Positions 43,935-53,528 of a DNA stretch of 64,000 nucleotides are shown here, in pieces. Position numbers and translations under genes: made by a program. Within the stretch, counting starts at the first letter, position 1; each line of letters begins with the position of its first letter. Below the pieces are notes generated by a model. It ran no database searches, was not told where the DNA came from, and saw nothing but the letters and a program-made list of their open reading frames with translations. The DNA lies in the NCBI RefSeq assembly GCF_017312725.1, contig NZ_BOPO01000128.1:124001-188000 (forward strand), read 5' to 3'. The DNA is from Actinocatenispora comari. GTDB taxonomy: Bacteria; Actinomycetota; Actinomycetes; Mycobacteriales; Micromonosporaceae.

Positions 43935-44951
43935 GTGGCCCGCTGGGTACTGCACGTCGACCTGGACCAGTTCGTCGCGGCGGTGGAGATCCTGCGTCGA
44001 CCGGAGCTGCGCGGACTGCCGGTGGTGGTCGGCGGCGACGGCGACCCGAGCCGGCGCGGCGTGGTGAGCACCGCGTCGTACCAGGCCCGGCGGTACGGCG
44101 TGCACTCCGGGCAGCCGTTGCGCACCGCGGCACGGCTGTGCCCGGACGCGGTGTTCCTGCCGGTCGACCGGGAGGCGTACGAGGCGGCCTCGGCGACGGT
44201 GATGGCCACGCTGCGCGGCTTCGACGCGATCGTCCAGGTGCTCGGCTGGGACGAGGCGTTCCTCGCCGTGGACACCGACGACCCGGCCGCGGTCGCCACC
44301 GAGATCCAGCGCCGGGTGCGCGCGGCGACCGCGCTGGACTGCACCGTCGGCATCGGTACCAACCGGATCCAGGCCAAGCTCGCCACCGGCTTCGGCAAGC
44401 CCGCCGGGATCTTCACCATCACCCCCGACACCTGGTACGGCCTGCTCGGCGACCGGCCGCCGGACGCGCTGTGGGGCATCGGTGCGAAGACGGCGAAACG
44501 GTTGGCGGCGCTCGGGATCACGACGGTGGCGGGGCTGGCCGGTACCGACCCGGGCACGCTCGCGGACGCGTTCGGCCCGGCGACCGGGCCGTGGCTGGTA
44601 CGGCTGGCCCGCGGGGCGGACGACGGCACGGTGACCGACGCGCCGCACGTGCCGCGGTCCCGCAGCCGGGAAACCACGTACCAGGAGGATCTGGCCGACT
44701 GGGCGCAGGTGCGGCGGGAGGTGGCCCGGCTGGCCCGGCTGGTCGCCGCCGACGCCGCCGAGTTGCGGGTGGCGCGGGTGGTGGTGAAGGTGCGGTACGC
44801 CCCGTTCCACACGCACGCCCACGGGCACTCCCTGGCCGAGCCGACGACCGACGCCGACCGGATCGAAACGGCGGCGCTCGCCGCCCTCGACGACTTCGCC
44901 GCCGACCGCCCGGTCCGGCTCCTCGGCGTACGCGCGGAGTTCCCGCGCTGA
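43935..44951 (+). CDS. dinB: Y-family DNA polymerase (DNA polymerase IV-like)
   Basis: A 338-residue translesion polymerase. The first catalytic motif is LHVDLDQFVAAVEILRRPEL (Asp8, within residues 6-25), the second is LGWDEAFLAV with the Asp-Glu pair, where most family members have SIDEAFL-type residues. IGTNRIQAKLATGFGKPAG binds the primer, WGIGAKTAKRLAALGI is the helix-hairpin-helix, and the little-finger domain follows. No beta-clamp-binding tail is obvious. GTG 43935 is the likely start. It copies damaged DNA at low fidelity. Confidence 0.88.
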   Translation: MARWVLHVDLDQFVAAVEILRRPELRGLPVVVGGDGDPSRRGVVSTASYQARRYGVHSGQPLRTAARLCPDAVFLPVDREAYEAASATVMATLRGFDAIVQVLGWDEAFLAVDTDDPAAVATEIQRRVRAATALDCTVGIGTNRIQAKLATGFGKPAGIFTITPDTWYGLLGDRPPDALWGIGAKTAKRLAALGITTVAGLAGTDPGTLADAFGPATGPWLVRLARGADDGTVTDAPHVPRSRSRETTYQEDLADWAQVRREVARLARLVAADAAELRVARVVVKVRYAPFHTHAHGHSLAEPTTDADRIETAALAALDDFAADRPVRLLGVRAEFPR

Positions 44952-45104
44952 TCCGCCGCGGTCGACGCGTCAGGGGGACGGCGCCGGCGCTTCCGTTGGT
45001 ACGACGGGGAAAGCGGTGCCGGCACGCGTCGGCCCACTGTCCATTGTGGAGCTACGGTCGGTGGTCGTGGCATGCGAAGCGGCCCGAATGGGTATGGCTC
45101 TGGC

Positions 45105-45269
45105 ATGCAGACACTCAATGTCGTGCTGTTGATCGCATCGGTCCTGTTCCTGGTGCTGGGCGGGATCAGCTACAGCCATCGGCGAACCCGCAAGGTCCGC
45201 TGGGAGTGGCTCGGCATCGCCTGCCTGGTGGCGACGATGTTGGTGAGCAAGCTCGCTGCGCTGTTCTGA
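45105..45269 (+). CDS. Small membrane protein
   Basis: A 54-residue protein with two hydrophobic segments (LNVVLLIASVLFLVLGGISY and EWLGIACLVATMLVSKLAAL) around a basic loop (SHRRTRKVRW). TATGGC (45093-45098) ends six bases before ATG 45105, so the transcript is probably leaderless; an in-frame ATG at 45072 lies upstream of that promoter. No family is recognised. Confidence 0.6.
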   Translation: MQTLNVVLLIASVLFLVLGGISYSHRRTRKVRWEWLGIACLVATMLVSKLAALF

Positions 45270-45374
45270 TCCGCCGCGCACCGCCCCTCCCCAGCCGGCA
45301 TCGACGGCGTACCCAGGCGCCGGTGCCGGGCCCGCCGGCGTCACCCGGCGGCCGCACCACCCCCGGAGGCACCC

Positions 45375-46325
45375 ATGCTGTTGCTCCACAACGAGGACGC
45401 CGGTACCAGCGACGCCGAGTCGATCGCGACCGGCGAGAAGATCATCGGTACGCCGGTCACCCGGGTCGCGGTCTCGGCCGGTACCGGGCTCGACCCGATC
45501 CTGGCCGAACACACCGACGAGGACGTGATCGTCGCCGGGGGCGACGGATCGCTGCACGCCCTGCTCCGCGCGCTGTACCGGCGGGACGAGCTCGGCCGGC
45601 GGCGTGTCGGGCTGCTCCCGCTCGGTACCGGCAACGACTTCGCCCGCGGCAGCGGGATCCCGCTGGACGTCACGGCGGCGGCCGGCGTCGTCCGGGACGG
45701 CGCCACCCGTACCACCGACCTGATCGTGGACGACACCGGCGACGTCGTGGTGAACGCGGCGCACGTCGGGGTCGGCGCCGACGCCGCGGACAGCGCCCGC
45801 CCGCTCAAGCCGCACGTGGGCCCGGCCGCCTTCCCGATCGGTGCGATGATCGCCGGTCTGGTCCGGCCCGGCAAGCGGCTGACCGTGGTCATCGACGGTC
45901 GTACGGTCACGCATCCGCGGCACCGCAACCTGATGGTGGCGGTCTCCAACGCGCCGACGATCGCCGGCGGCAGCGCACTGCTCAGCCCGGACGCGTCCGT
46001 GCACGACGGCCGGATGCACGTGACGATCTCGCAGGCGACCGGGCCGATCGCGCGGATCGGTTACGCCCTGCGGCTGCTGCGCGGCCGGCACGTCGACTCG
46101 CTCGACGTCATCCACGGCCCGGCGGACCGGGTGCTGGTGGCCGGCGAGTCCTTCCGGGTCAACGCGGACGGCGAGCTCTCCGCGCCGACCGTCAGCCGGT
46201 CCTGGCGGGTACTCCCGGGCGCCTGGCGCCTGTTCGTGCCGGCCGACCGCGCGACGGGCCGGCAGCCGGCGGCCGAAGCCGCCGGCGAAGCTGGCCCGGG
46301 TACGGAGGCGGAGGTGCGACGGTGA
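45375..46325 (+). CDS. Diacylglycerol kinase-family lipid kinase
   Basis: A 316-residue protein of the DagK/YegS catalytic family. VIVAGGDGSLHALLRALYR is the nucleotide-binding GGDGS motif, and LLPLGTGNDFARGSGIP is the characteristic second motif. The C-terminal part (MVAVSNAPTIAGGSALLSPD) completes the fold. It probably phosphorylates a lipid such as diacylglycerol or a related compound. GGAGG precedes ATG 45375, and the stop overlaps the following DUF1206 gene (GTGA). Confidence 0.9.
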   Translation: MLLLHNEDAGTSDAESIATGEKIIGTPVTRVAVSAGTGLDPILAEHTDEDVIVAGGDGSLHALLRALYRRDELGRRRVGLLPLGTGNDFARGSGIPLDVTAAAGVVRDGATRTTDLIVDDTGDVVVNAAHVGVGADAADSARPLKPHVGPAAFPIGAMIAGLVRPGKRLTVVIDGRTVTHPRHRNLMVAVSNAPTIAGGSALLSPDASVHDGRMHVTISQATGPIARIGYALRLLRGRHVDSLDVIHGPADRVLVAGESFRVNADGELSAPTVSRSWRVLPGAWRLFVPADRATGRQPAAEAAGEAGPGTEAEVRR

Positions 46326-47146
46326 CCGCGATCCGGTGGCCGTGGCGGCACGCGCCCACCCACCACCGTCAGGTGCTGATGCGCCGCGTCGGCCGGGCGG
46401 GCTACGCCGCGTACGGGGCGATCCACCTGCTGGTCGCCTGGCTCGCGGTGCAGATCGCGTTCGGCGGCTCGGGCCGGTCGGCCGACGCCGGCGGCGCGCT
46501 CGCCACCCTGGCCGGCGCCGCGTTCGGCCGGGTACTGCTCGCGATCCTCACCGTGGGGCTGCTGCTGCTGACCCTGTGGCGGCTCGCCGAGGCTGTCTGG
46601 GGCGAACCCGGCCACGGTGACCATCCCGGCACGAAGCGGCGGCTGACGTCGATCGCGCAGGCGATCTGCTTCGCCGCGCTGACCGCGACCACGGCGCGAA
46701 CGGTGCTGTCCGACCGCGCGCCGTCCAGCGGGCACAGCGAGCAGCGGGCGACGTCGACCGCGCTGAGCCTGCCGGGCGGCCGGTTCCTGGTCGGCGCGAT
46801 CGGCGTCGGGGTGGTCGCGCTCGGCATCGGCATGCTCTGCTACGGCCTGCTCCGCCGGTTCGAGCGCGCCATGCAACTGGACCGGCTGGGCCACCGGGCC
46901 CGCCGCGCGGTGCTCGCCATCGGCGCGGTCGGGCACGTCGCCAAGGGCGTCGCGTACGGCATCGTCGGCGTGCTGCTGACCATCTCGGCGGTCACCTACC
47001 AGCCGCACCACAGCCGCGGGCTGGACCAGGCGCTGCGGGTACTGGCCGGCCAGCCGCACGGCCGGGTGCTGCTGTGCCTGGTGGCGTTCGGGATCGGCTG
47101 CTTCGGCGTGCTGTGCTTCGTCCGCGCCCGCTACCAGCGACGCTGA
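46322..47146 (+). CDS. DUF1206 membrane protein
   Basis: A 274-residue protein made of three similar hydrophobic repeats, each about two helices long: VGRAGYAAYGAIHLLVAWLA, IAQAICFAALTATTARTVLS and IGAVGHVAKGVAYGIVGVLL are the repeat-type segments with their GxxAxG-like helix packing. This is the DUF1206 layout, of unknown function. It is translationally coupled to the lipid kinase, suggesting a shared membrane-lipid role (inference). Confidence 0.9.
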   Translation: MTAIRWPWRHAPTHHRQVLMRRVGRAGYAAYGAIHLLVAWLAVQIAFGGSGRSADAGGALATLAGAAFGRVLLAILTVGLLLLTLWRLAEAVWGEPGHGDHPGTKRRLTSIAQAICFAALTATTARTVLSDRAPSSGHSEQRATSTALSLPGGRFLVGAIGVGVVALGIGMLCYGLLRRFERAMQLDRLGHRARRAVLAIGAVGHVAKGVAYGIVGVLLTISAVTYQPHHSRGLDQALRVLAGQPHGRVLLCLVAFGIGCFGVLCFVRARYQRR

Positions 47147-47179
47147 GCGATCCCGCACGACGGCACGTCACCGGCGGCG

Positions 47180-48952
47180 TCAGGGGGCGCGTCGCCACCG
47201 GGCGGCCGCGAGCGCCGCGAGCAGCAGTACCAGGCCGGTCGCGGCGACGAGCGCCGGCGGCAGCGGTGCCGCGGTGCCGGGCGCGCGGGTCGCGCCCATG
47301 ACGTCGAGCAGCGGCAGGCCGTTCGCGATCGTGTACCACAGCGGCAGGTACACCGCCGGGAACAACCGCGCGGTGCGGCCGATCGAGCCGAGCGCGAGCG
47401 CCAGCGAGGGAAGGAACACCGCGCCGCCGGCCCACGCCGCGACGCCGACCCCGTCACCGTGCCCGACCAGTACGGCCAGCGGCCCGGCACCGGTCGCCAC
47501 CGCCACCGCGAGCCCGGCGCACCACTGCGCCAGCCGCCGCCGGTACGGCCGGGGCAGCGCGGCGAGCAGCCCGTCGGTGCCGTGCTCGGCGTCCCGGCTG
47601 CCGAGCCGGGACCAGAGCAGGATCGGCCACAGCCAGGCGATCGGCAGCGTCAGCCGGATCCCGCCGGTACCGGCGGCGATGCCGGCCACGACGATCGCCG
47701 CGGCGACCAGCCACCACCACCAGCGCACCCCGGCCAGCAGGATTCGCAGCTCACCCAGTACCAGCCGGGGCAGCACGACGCCGCCCGCCGCGGCCGCCGT
47801 CGTCGGCAACCCGGCGGCGGAACCCGCGGCGTCCGGGACGGCCCGGCCCCCCGCGGCCGTGGCGGGCCGGGCACCGGCGGGTGCGGGGACCGCCAGGGCA
47901 GCCACGACGCCCGCGGGGACCGCCGGGCCACCCCGGAAGCCGCCGGACGGCGCGGCGGGCGAGACGCCTGCGGGCGCGGCGGCGCGGCGGGGACGGACCC
48001 GGGCCGGGTCGAAGCGCGCGAACCAGAACGCCGGGAGCAGCACCAGGACGATCGCGATCATCACGAGGAGCACCCGGGTACCGAGGAAACCGGCCGACGG
48101 TACGAAGCCGTGCCACTCGAAGGTCCGCAGCGGACTGTCCACATAGGTCAGACCGAGGCTGAAGTCGCCGTGCACCCGGGCGTGCTGCGCGACGAGATCG
48201 GCCCGGATCGAGTCGAGCGGTTGCTGCCAGCCCAGGCCGCCGAGCGGCGCGTGCGCGCTCAGACCGCCCACCAGCAGCACCATCCAGGCGAAGAACCAGG
48301 CGACGTTGCCGATCCCGCCGCGCAGCACCGGCACCGTCTCGGTCAGCAGCGCGAGCGCGGCGACGAGAACCAGCACCGGCAGCGCGAACACCAGGTACGG
48401 CAGCAGCAGGCCGACCGGGTCCATCGCGCGCGACTCGCCCCGGATCTGTTGCAGTGCAACAGCGGTGACGACCAGCACGCCGAGCATGCTGGCGAGCACC
48501 ATGACGTTGCTGAGCAACTTGCCGAGCAGGTACCCGGTGGTACGCAACGGGGTCGCGGCGAGCAGCCGGCCGACCCCGGTGCGCTCGTCGCGCGCGATCC
48601 CGCCACGCACCACGAAGAAACCGGCGAACGACAGCCACAGCGCGCCGCCCATCGCGGTCGCGAGACCGACGTAGTCGCTGGTGTAGCGGCCACGGTAGTC
48701 GCCGATCTGCAGCACCGCCCAGTGCGCGTCGGCGCCGGGCAGGATCAGCCAGCCCAGCGCGACGGTCGCCGCGAGCGTCACCAGGAAGGCCGGTCGACGC
48801 ACCCGGTCCCGGAAGTCCGCGGCCGCCACCGCGAGCAGCCCGCCCAGGCCCGGTCGCGCGGCGGTGGCACCGGCGCCTCGCGTACCACCCGTTCGCACGG
48901 CGGTGGCACCGCCGACCGGCGCGCCACCGGGTACCGAGCCGGGCGGCGTCAC
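47180..48952 (-). CDS. ABC-2 type transporter permease, double length
   Basis: A 590-residue membrane protein with about 12 helices in two halves, joined by a Pro/Ala/Gly-rich cytoplasmic linker (about residues 320-380). The first half contains FRDRVRRPAFLVTLAATVAL and the large extracellular loop with IRADLVAQHARVHGDFSLGL. The second begins VLPRLVLGELRILLAGVRWW. GTG 48952 overlaps the ATPase stop. This size and a partner ATPase suggest an exporter or a membrane-stress ABC system. Confidence 0.87.
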   Translation of the reverse strand: MTPPGSVPGGAPVGGATAVRTGGTRGAGATAARPGLGGLLAVAAADFRDRVRRPAFLVTLAATVALGWLILPGADAHWAVLQIGDYRGRYTSDYVGLATAMGGALWLSFAGFFVVRGGIARDERTGVGRLLAATPLRTTGYLLGKLLSNVMVLASMLGVLVVTAVALQQIRGESRAMDPVGLLLPYLVFALPVLVLVAALALLTETVPVLRGGIGNVAWFFAWMVLLVGGLSAHAPLGGLGWQQPLDSIRADLVAQHARVHGDFSLGLTYVDSPLRTFEWHGFVPSAGFLGTRVLLVMIAIVLVLLPAFWFARFDPARVRPRRAAAPAGVSPAAPSGGFRGGPAVPAGVVAALAVPAPAGARPATAAGGRAVPDAAGSAAGLPTTAAAAGGVVLPRLVLGELRILLAGVRWWWWLVAAAIVVAGIAAGTGGIRLTLPIAWLWPILLWSRLGSRDAEHGTDGLLAALPRPYRRRLAQWCAGLAVAVATGAGPLAVLVGHGDGVGVAAWAGGAVFLPSLALALGSIGRTARLFPAVYLPLWYTIANGLPLLDVMGATRAPGTAAPLPPALVAATGLVLLLAALAAARWRRAP

Positions 48953-49836
48953 CGGGTCACCGCCGCGGCCGGTTCGGCGCGGGCGACCGCCTCCAGGTAC
49001 GCATCCTCCAGGTCCGGGTCGACCGCGGTCGCCGCGTCGAACGGCCGTACCGGGCACAGCAGCCGGACGAGCACCCCGTCGGCGCGGTGCGTCGTGCGCG
49101 TGACCCGGAACCGGGCCTGGACCTCGGGCAGCGCCTCGGCCGGCACCACGGCGGTCCACACGTGGCCGGTGACCGCGCCGATCAGCGCCTCCGGCGTACC
49201 GCGGGCGCGCAGCCGGCCGCCGGCCAGGATCGCGATGTCCCGGGCCACCGACTCCACGTCGGACACGATGTGGGTGGACAGGATCACCACCCGGTCGGTG
49301 GCGAGCTCGCTGAGCAGGTTGCGGAACCTGACCCGTTCCTGCGGGTCCAGGCCGGCGGTCGGCTCGTCCACGATCAGCACCGCCGGGTCGCCGAGCAGCG
49401 CCTGCGCGATGCCGACCCGCCGCAGCATCCCACCAGAGTACGTGCCGAGCGGCCGCCGCGCCGCCTCGGTGAGGTTGACGGTGGCGAGCAGCTCGTCGAT
49501 CCGGGCCCGCGCCGGCCGGGCCCGCAGCCCTTTGGCGGCGGCCACATAGCGCAGGAACTCGCGTGCCGACAGCTTCGGGTAGCCGGTGAAGTCCTGCGGC
49601 AGGTAGCCGAGCGAGGTGCGCAACCCGTCCGGCCGGGCCACGACGTCCTGACCGCGGAACAGGATCCGACCCGCGCTCGGCCTGGTCACGGTCGCCGCGA
49701 TGCGCATCAGGCTCGACTTGCCGGCGCCGTTCGGGCCGAGCAGCCCGATCAGGCCGGTGTCCAGCCGCAACGTCACGTCGTCGACCGCGCGCCGGCCACC
49801 CCGGTACACCTTGGTCACGCCGAGCAGTTCGAGCAT
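48949..49836 (-). CDS. ABC transporter ATP-binding protein
   Basis: A 295-residue ATPase. Walker A is LLGPNGAGKSSLMRI, the Q loop is LGYLPQDFTGYPKLSAREFL, the signature YSGGMLRRVGIAQALL, and Walker B VLIVDEPTAGLDP. LSTHIVSDVESVARDIAIL follows as H loop. ATG 49836 overlaps the lipoprotein stop, and the next permease overlaps in turn, so all three genes are coupled. Confidence 0.93.
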   Translation of the reverse strand: MLELLGVTKVYRGGRRAVDDVTLRLDTGLIGLLGPNGAGKSSLMRIAATVTRPSAGRILFRGQDVVARPDGLRTSLGYLPQDFTGYPKLSAREFLRYVAAAKGLRARPARARIDELLATVNLTEAARRPLGTYSGGMLRRVGIAQALLGDPAVLIVDEPTAGLDPQERVRFRNLLSELATDRVVILSTHIVSDVESVARDIAILAGGRLRARGTPEALIGAVTGHVWTAVVPAEALPEVQARFRVTRTTHRADGVLVRLLCPVRPFDAATAVDPDLEDAYLEAVARAEPAAAVTR

Positions 49837-50228
49837 CAGTGGCCGCCGGTCAGCTTGGTGGCACGGCCGTCCCGCAGCACCCGGACGCCACGGGGGACGT
49901 CGACCTGGAACCGTACGTCGCACAGCGCGAGGCCGGTGCAGCCGGCGTCGATGTCGAGCGTGTGCCCGGTCAGCCGCCAGTGCGCGTGCGGGCTGCTGCC
50001 CGGCTTGTGCACGAACCACCGGGTGACCCGCACGTCCCGCCGGTCGGCCGGCACCAGGTCGGTCGGGGTACCGTGCGCCACCACGTTCAGCGTGCTGCCG
50101 GAGAACGGGAACGTCCGGTGCTGCGGCCGCGCGTCCTTGGCGTCGATCGTGCATCCGGCGGTCAGCAGGACGCCGGCGACGATCAGCGGCAGCGCGGCGA
50201 AACGAAGCGGGACAACGGTTGTCGGCAA
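49836..50228 (-). CDS. Lipoprotein with DUF4097-like segment
   Basis: A 130-residue exported lipoprotein. I chose TTG 50228 because GGAGG lies five bases before it and the resulting signal peptide is complete (MPTTVVPLRFAALPLIVAGV then LLTAGC lipobox, Cys near residue 26). The mature part is strand-rich (STLNVVAHGTPTDLV, HTLDIDAGCTGLALC), with a short DUF4097-like adhesin character. It is first in an operon with an ABC transporter. Its promoter holds an 18-bp perfect palindrome. Confidence 0.75.
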   Translation of the reverse strand: MPTTVVPLRFAALPLIVAGVLLTAGCTIDAKDARPQHRTFPFSGSTLNVVAHGTPTDLVPADRRDVRVTRWFVHKPGSSPHAHWRLTGHTLDIDAGCTGLALCDVRFQVDVPRGVRVLRDGRATKLTGGH

Positions 50229-50287
50229 CGGAACCTCCAGGAACGCGACAGGTTCCTGCCAGCCTCCGCCGTCGCCGCGCGCGGCAC

Positions 50288-50305
50288 ATCTGCCGTTCGG
50301 CAGAT
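50288..50305 (-). promoter_or_regulatory. 18-bp perfect palindrome upstream of the lipoprotein-ABC operon
   Basis: ATCTGCCG (50288-50295), TT, CGGCAGAT (50298-50305) forms a perfect inverted repeat 60 bases before the lipoprotein start. It is the likely site for the neighbouring NarL-type response regulator. Confidence 0.6.
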
Positions 50306-50387
50306 ATCCGCCCGCCCGCGGCACCCCGTACCAGCCCACGGCAGCACGGCAATGCCGTCGCGGAAGGCACGCGACATCGCGGGGGGC

Positions 50388-51605
50388 TCAGCGGGGTAGC
50401 ACGGCGTGTACCTGCCAGCCGTCGCCCTGCGGCCCCCAGCGCAGCGTGCCGCCGAGCGCGTCCACCCGGGCCGCCAGGCCGGCGAGCCCGGTGCCGCCGC
50501 GCCCGTACCGCCCCGCTTCGTCCGGCGCGGTCCGCGGCCCGGCTACGCCACCCGGCCGGCGGCGCCGGTGGCCGCCGGCGTCGGTGACGGTGACCGCGAT
50601 CGCGCCGGTACCGGACGGGGCGACGGTCACCGTGGCCCGGGCGCCGGCGGCGGCGTGCCGGCGCACGTTGGTCAGCGCCTCGACGACGATCCGGTACCCG
50701 GTCTGCTGGGTGCTGTCCGCGACCGGACCCAGCGCCTCGTCCAGCCGCAGGGTGGCACCGAACCGATCGGTGACCTCGGTCAGGTCGGCGAGCCGGTACA
50801 GCCGGCGCGGTGGCGTGCCGGTGCGCAGCGACGCGACGGTGCGGTCCATCGAGTCCAGCGCGCGCACCCCGGCGGCCTCGACCCGGCCGAGCAGCTCCCG
50901 CATCTGGTCCGGCCGGTACGCCTGCTCCCACTGCGCGGCCTGCACCTCGACCACGATCCCGGTCAGCTCGTGGGCGACGAAGTCGTGCAGATCGGCGGCA
51001 ACCGACAACCGTTGCGCCGCGAGCAGATCGTCGACCGCGCGGGCCCGCCGTACGGCCAGCAGGCGCAGGTGGAGGCCGAGCCCCGCGGCGCAGGCGGCCG
51101 GGAACATCGACAGCGCGCACAGCAGCGCGACGGCCAGCGCGGCGCTGGCCGGATGCGCCAGCAGCGCCCGGATCGGCAGCAACACCACCGCCAGCGCGGT
51201 CGCCGGCCCGAGCAGTGCCGCCACCCGGCCGGGCGCGCTCCGGATCGTTCGGGTGACCAGTACCAGCAGCGCCGCGTACTCGGGCAGCGCCCACAGCACC
51301 GCGTAGTCCTGCGGGCCGCGGTACGCAGCGTCGACGGCGTACGACAGGGCGCAGGCGACCGCGACCGCGCCGACCAGGAAGCGGCCCCGCCAGCGGACGA
51401 ACGCCACGAACCCGGCCGCCGCCGCGGGCAGCGCGACGAGCAGCGCGGCACCCGCCTCGGTCTTCGCCAGCGGTACCGGGAGCAGCAGCACGACCGCGAG
51501 CGCGACGCCCGCGGCGAGCCGTACCCGGCCACGCCAGGCGGCGGCCTCGCTCCTCGACCGCCCTGCGGCGCCGGCGGCCGGCACCGGCCGACCGGGGTCG
51601 GTCAC
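50388..51605 (-). CDS. Sensor histidine kinase, HisKA_3 type
   Basis: A 405-residue kinase with about six N-terminal membrane helices (residues 25-175). The phosphoacceptor segment is LSVAADLHDFVAHELTGIVV, with His near residue 208. EALTNVRRHAAAGARATVTV is the N box, and RYGRGGTGLAGLAARVDAL the G box, after a proline/arginine-rich insertion (HRRRRPGGVAGPRT). GTG 51605 overlaps the response-regulator stop. It likely controls the downstream lipoprotein/ABC operon. Confidence 0.88.
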   Translation of the reverse strand: MTDPGRPVPAAGAAGRSRSEAAAWRGRVRLAAGVALAVVLLLPVPLAKTEAGAALLVALPAAAAGFVAFVRWRGRFLVGAVAVACALSYAVDAAYRGPQDYAVLWALPEYAALLVLVTRTIRSAPGRVAALLGPATALAVVLLPIRALLAHPASAALAVALLCALSMFPAACAAGLGLHLRLLAVRRARAVDDLLAAQRLSVAADLHDFVAHELTGIVVEVQAAQWEQAYRPDQMRELLGRVEAAGVRALDSMDRTVASLRTGTPPRRLYRLADLTEVTDRFGATLRLDEALGPVADSTQQTGYRIVVEALTNVRRHAAAGARATVTVAPSGTGAIAVTVTDAGGHRRRRPGGVAGPRTAPDEAGRYGRGGTGLAGLAARVDALGGTLRWGPQGDGWQVHAVLPR

Positions 51606-52369
51606 CGGACGTCCCGCGGCGACGGGTAGCCCATCTCCCAGGCGTGCAGCGCGATCCCGACCCGGTTGCGTACCCCGAGCTTGCGCTGGATGCTCGCCAC
51701 GTGCGTCTTCACCGTGCCGGGCGAGATGTACAGCTCGCGCCCGATGTCGGCGTTGGTCCTCCCGGCGGCGACCTGCCCGGCGATCTCGATCTCCCGCTCG
51801 GTCAACGCCTCACCCGGCGGACCGCCGCGCGCCACCCGCCGCCCCGCACCGCCGCCCACCGGGCCGCCTCCCGACCGACCACCGCGGAGGGTGCCCGCAC
51901 CGGCCGGGCCGCCGAGAAGCTGCCGCTCGCCCGCGGCGGGGCCGTCGGCACCGGTGACGTGTCGCAACAGCCGTACCGTCACGGACGGGCTGATCAGGCT
52001 GTCCCCGGCCATCGCGGCCCGGACCGCCTCGATCAGCAGCGCCGGCCCGGACCGCTTCAGCAGGAATCCGGACGCACCGAGCCGCAGCGCCGGGTACACG
52101 TACTCGTCCAGGTCGAACGTGGTGACCACGACCACCCGCACCGGGCGCGGCGCGGCGACCAGCCGCCGGGTGACCTCGATGCCGTCCAACCCGGGCATCC
52201 GGACGTCGACCAGGGCCACGTCCGGCGCCAGCCGCGCCGCCGCGTCGACCGCGGCGAGCCCGTCCGGCGCCTCGCCGACCACCTCGATGTCCGGCTCGCC
52301 GTCCAGCACGCGCCGCAGCCCGCGCCGCACGGCGGCCTGGTCGTCCGCGATCAGTACCCGAATCCCCAC
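51602..52369 (-). CDS. NarL-type response regulator with Gly-rich linker
   Basis: A 255-residue regulator. The receiver starts IRVLIADDQAAVRRGLRRVL, has its phosphoacceptor Asp in DVALVDVRMPGLDG, and LLKRSGPALLI carries the conserved Lys. The HTH is LTEREIEIAGQVAAGRTNAD with ISPGTVKTHVASIQRKLGV. A Gly/Arg-rich stretch of about 45 residues (GGRSGGGPVGGGAGRRVARG) lengthens the linker between the two domains. Start may be GTG 52369 or the upstream GTG 52387. It is coupled to the sensor kinase. Confidence 0.9.
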   Translation of the reverse strand: MGIRVLIADDQAAVRRGLRRVLDGEPDIEVVGEAPDGLAAVDAAARLAPDVALVDVRMPGLDGIEVTRRLVAAPRPVRVVVVTTFDLDEYVYPALRLGASGFLLKRSGPALLIEAVRAAMAGDSLISPSVTVRLLRHVTGADGPAAGERQLLGGPAGAGTLRGGRSGGGPVGGGAGRRVARGGPPGEALTEREIEIAGQVAAGRTNADIGRELYISPGTVKTHVASIQRKLGVRNRVGIALHAWEMGYPSPRDVR

Positions 52370-52421
52370 GCGAAGCCATGCTGCCACGTCCGGTACCGGG
52401 ACCCGTCGCGGAATGCGCCGG

Positions 52422-53426
52422 TCAGCGCGCGATGACCAGCTCGTACGAGTGCAGCCGGGCGGCGTGGTCCCACGCCTGGGTGGTGACCATCAGCTCCTGC
52501 GCGCCGGTTCGGGCGACCAGCTCGGTCAGCTGCTCCGCCACCTGCTTCGGGTCGCCGACGACGGTGTGCTGGCCACGCTGTGCCATCAGCTGCCGGTCCA
52601 GCGACGTGTACGGGTGGTTCGCCGCCTGCTCCGGGCTGGGCAGCGGGCCGGGCCGACCGGTGCGCAGCTGCAGGAACGACAGCTCCTGCGAACTCGCCAT
52701 CCGCCGCGCCTCGTCCTCGGTGTCGGCGCAGAACACCGACACCCCGAGCATCACGTACGGCTCGGCCAGGTCCGGCGACGGCCGGAACGACGACCGGTAC
52801 AGCTCGACCGCCGGCACCGTGTTGTCGCCGGCGAAGTGGTGCGCGAACGAGAACGGCATGCCGAGCGCGCCGGCCAGCTGCGCCGAGTAGCCGGACGAGC
52901 CGAGCAGCCAGATCGGCGGCCGGTACCCCTTGCCGGGCACCGCGGTGATCGCAGCGTACGGGTGGTCGTCCGGGAACTCGCCGTCCAGGAAGCCGATCAG
53001 CTCACCGAGCTGCCGCGGGAACTCGTCGGCGGCGGGCGACGCGTCGCGCCGCAGCGCGTGCGCGGTGACCTGGTCGGTACCGGGCGCCCGGCCGAGGCCG
53101 AGGTCGATCCGCCCGTCGTGCAGCGCGGACAGCATGCCGAACTGCTCGGCCACCACCAGCGGCGCGTGGTTGGGCAGCATCACGCCGCCGGACCCGACCC
53201 GGATGCGTTCCGTCGCGCTCGCCAGGTGCCCGATCAGCACCGGCGGGGACGAACTCGCAATACCCGGCATGTTGTGGTGCTCGGCCACCCAGTACCGGTG
53301 GTAACCGAGCCGTTCCGCCAGCCGGACCAGCTCGACGCTGTTGCGCAACGCGTCGGCCGGCGTCGATCCGTCCGGTACCGGCGCCAGGTCCAGCACCGAC
53401 AGCTTCACCTCGTCAGACACAGCCAC
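52422..53426 (-). CDS. LLM-class flavin-dependent oxidoreductase
   Basis: A 334-residue enzyme of the luciferase-like monooxygenase family (group with MsnO8/YhbW-type members). [40 protein letters not shown] and [20 protein letters not shown] are typical, and [14 protein letters not shown] follows. [20 protein letters not shown] binds flavin phosphate. It uses FMN or F420; the substrate is unknown. GTG 53426 is the chosen start, with a later GTG at 53420 possible. Confidence 0.9.
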   Translation of the reverse strand: MAVSDEVKLSVLDLAPVPDGSTPADALRNSVELVRLAERLGYHRYWVAEHHNMPGIASSSPPVLIGHLASATERIRVGSGGVMLPNHAPLVVAEQFGMLSALHDGRIDLGLGRAPGTDQVTAHALRRDASPAADEFPRQLGELIGFLDGEFPDDHPYAAITAVPGKGYRPPIWLLGSSGYSAQLAGALGMPFSFAHHFAGDNTVPAVELYRSSFRPSPDLAEPYVMLGVSVFCADTEDEARRMASSQELSFLQLRTGRPGPLPSPEQAANHPYTSLDRQLMAQRGQHTVVGDPKQVAEQLTELVARTGAQELMVTTQAWDHAARLHSYELVIAR

Positions 53427-53528
53427 GTGACGTGCAACGCGCCGCACCCCCGGCGCGTTCCCGCACCCGGGTGGTCGGTAGGCCGGATCACAGCCGGTCC
53501 GGGGCCGGCGAACACGATCCGCGGCCGG

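Noticed and set aside
43928-47146. A thousand-codon open frame spanning the polymerase, lipid-kinase and DUF1206 genes
   Set aside because: It shadows real genes in another frame; at this GC content stop codons are rare in off-frames, and its composition (Arg/Gly/Pro-rich) is not protein-like.
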